A stretch of DNA of 64,000 nucleotides from Heligmosomoides polygyrus polygyrus (taxonomy: Eukaryota > Nematoda > Chromadorea > Rhabditida > Heligmosomidae). Made by a program: the position numbers and the translations under genes. The notes under the pieces were generated by a model. That model did not search any database and was not told the DNA's origin. It was given only the letters and a program-made list of their open reading frames with translations. Of the stretch, positions 63,776-64,000 are shown in pieces (the stretch's first letter is position 1; every line of letters begins with the position of its first letter). The stretch is taken from assembly GCA_947396885.1 (NCBI GenBank), contig OX377201.1:2337879-2401878 (forward strand), in the 5' to 3' direction.

Positions 63776-64000
63776 GAAGTTTCCATTGGTGTTTGTGTTT
63801 GTGTTCTGTTGTAACCACTTTCTAATTTAAGTAATTTTTGCGCATCACAATACAGTATTTTTAATTGACTTTCGGCAAATTGATTTGTGGATATTGTAAC
63901 ACACATGAGCATGAATAAATAATAATAATATTAGGTCAATAAATATGAAATGGTCGATCTTGTCATTGTTAAATTTCAGATATATCGGTGATATATAGTT
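63776..64000. other. no recognisable feature
   Basis: AT-rich, with a short aataataat run. Nothing else seen. Confidence 0.5.

Overview
This is eukaryotic DNA, most likely from a clade V (rhabditid/strongylid) nematode such as a hookworm. The evidence is short exons with the nematode 3' splice consensus (TTTCAG), 3' splice sites directly before start codons (as expected for spliced-leader trans-splicing), nematode-type class 3 lipases and an ENT-type nucleoside transporter, and a dense load of mariner/Tc1/MaT, RTE-like and palindromic elements. The species call is inference.

Four genes can be supported, all on the minus strand. From high to low coordinates they are: lipase gene 2 (61496-52238, 8 exons, 284 aa); lipase gene 1 (41674-36327, 8 exons, 282 aa); a partial gene for a highly charged, disordered protein (two exons, 31359-30934); and a 13-exon equilibrative nucleoside transporter (22065-7543, about 446 aa). 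I assembled the exons by hand from splice sites, reading-frame phase and protein family motifs. Coding phase closes exactly for the two lipases and the transporter. The lipases are paralogues with the same exon lengths from exon 2 to exon 7. They are predicted to be secreted enzymes; the transporter would move nucleosides across a membrane. Nothing suggests that the genes share a pathway.

Everything else is introns and intergenic DNA filled by mobile elements. There is a mariner split by a Penelope-like element with a clean 12-bp target duplication, MaT/Tc1 relics, RTE-type retrotransposon 3' ends, and about a dozen copies of a tRNA-derived SINE (two with clear target duplications of 18 and 12 bp). 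There are also hAT-like MITEs with 7-bp duplications, large fold-back elements (one with tRNA-like modules in its arms, one around coding-looking exons), and many GC-rich hairpin MITEs. Several hairpin families end in the same short sequence (ttatactt...aagtataa) and nest inside one another.

Layout: 1-7.5 kb hairpins and the nested mariner/Penelope; 7.5-22.1 kb the transporter gene with repeat-filled introns; 22.1-30.9 kb SINEs, the tRNA-like fold-back and mariner relics; 30.9-34.2 kb the charged-protein exons and very AT-rich low-complexity DNA; 34.2-41.7 kb a MaT relic and lipase 1; 41.7-52.2 kb SINEs, a palindromic Tc1, a MaT and retroelement fragments; 52.2-61.5 kb lipase 2; 61.5-64 kb a hairpin cluster and a SINE.
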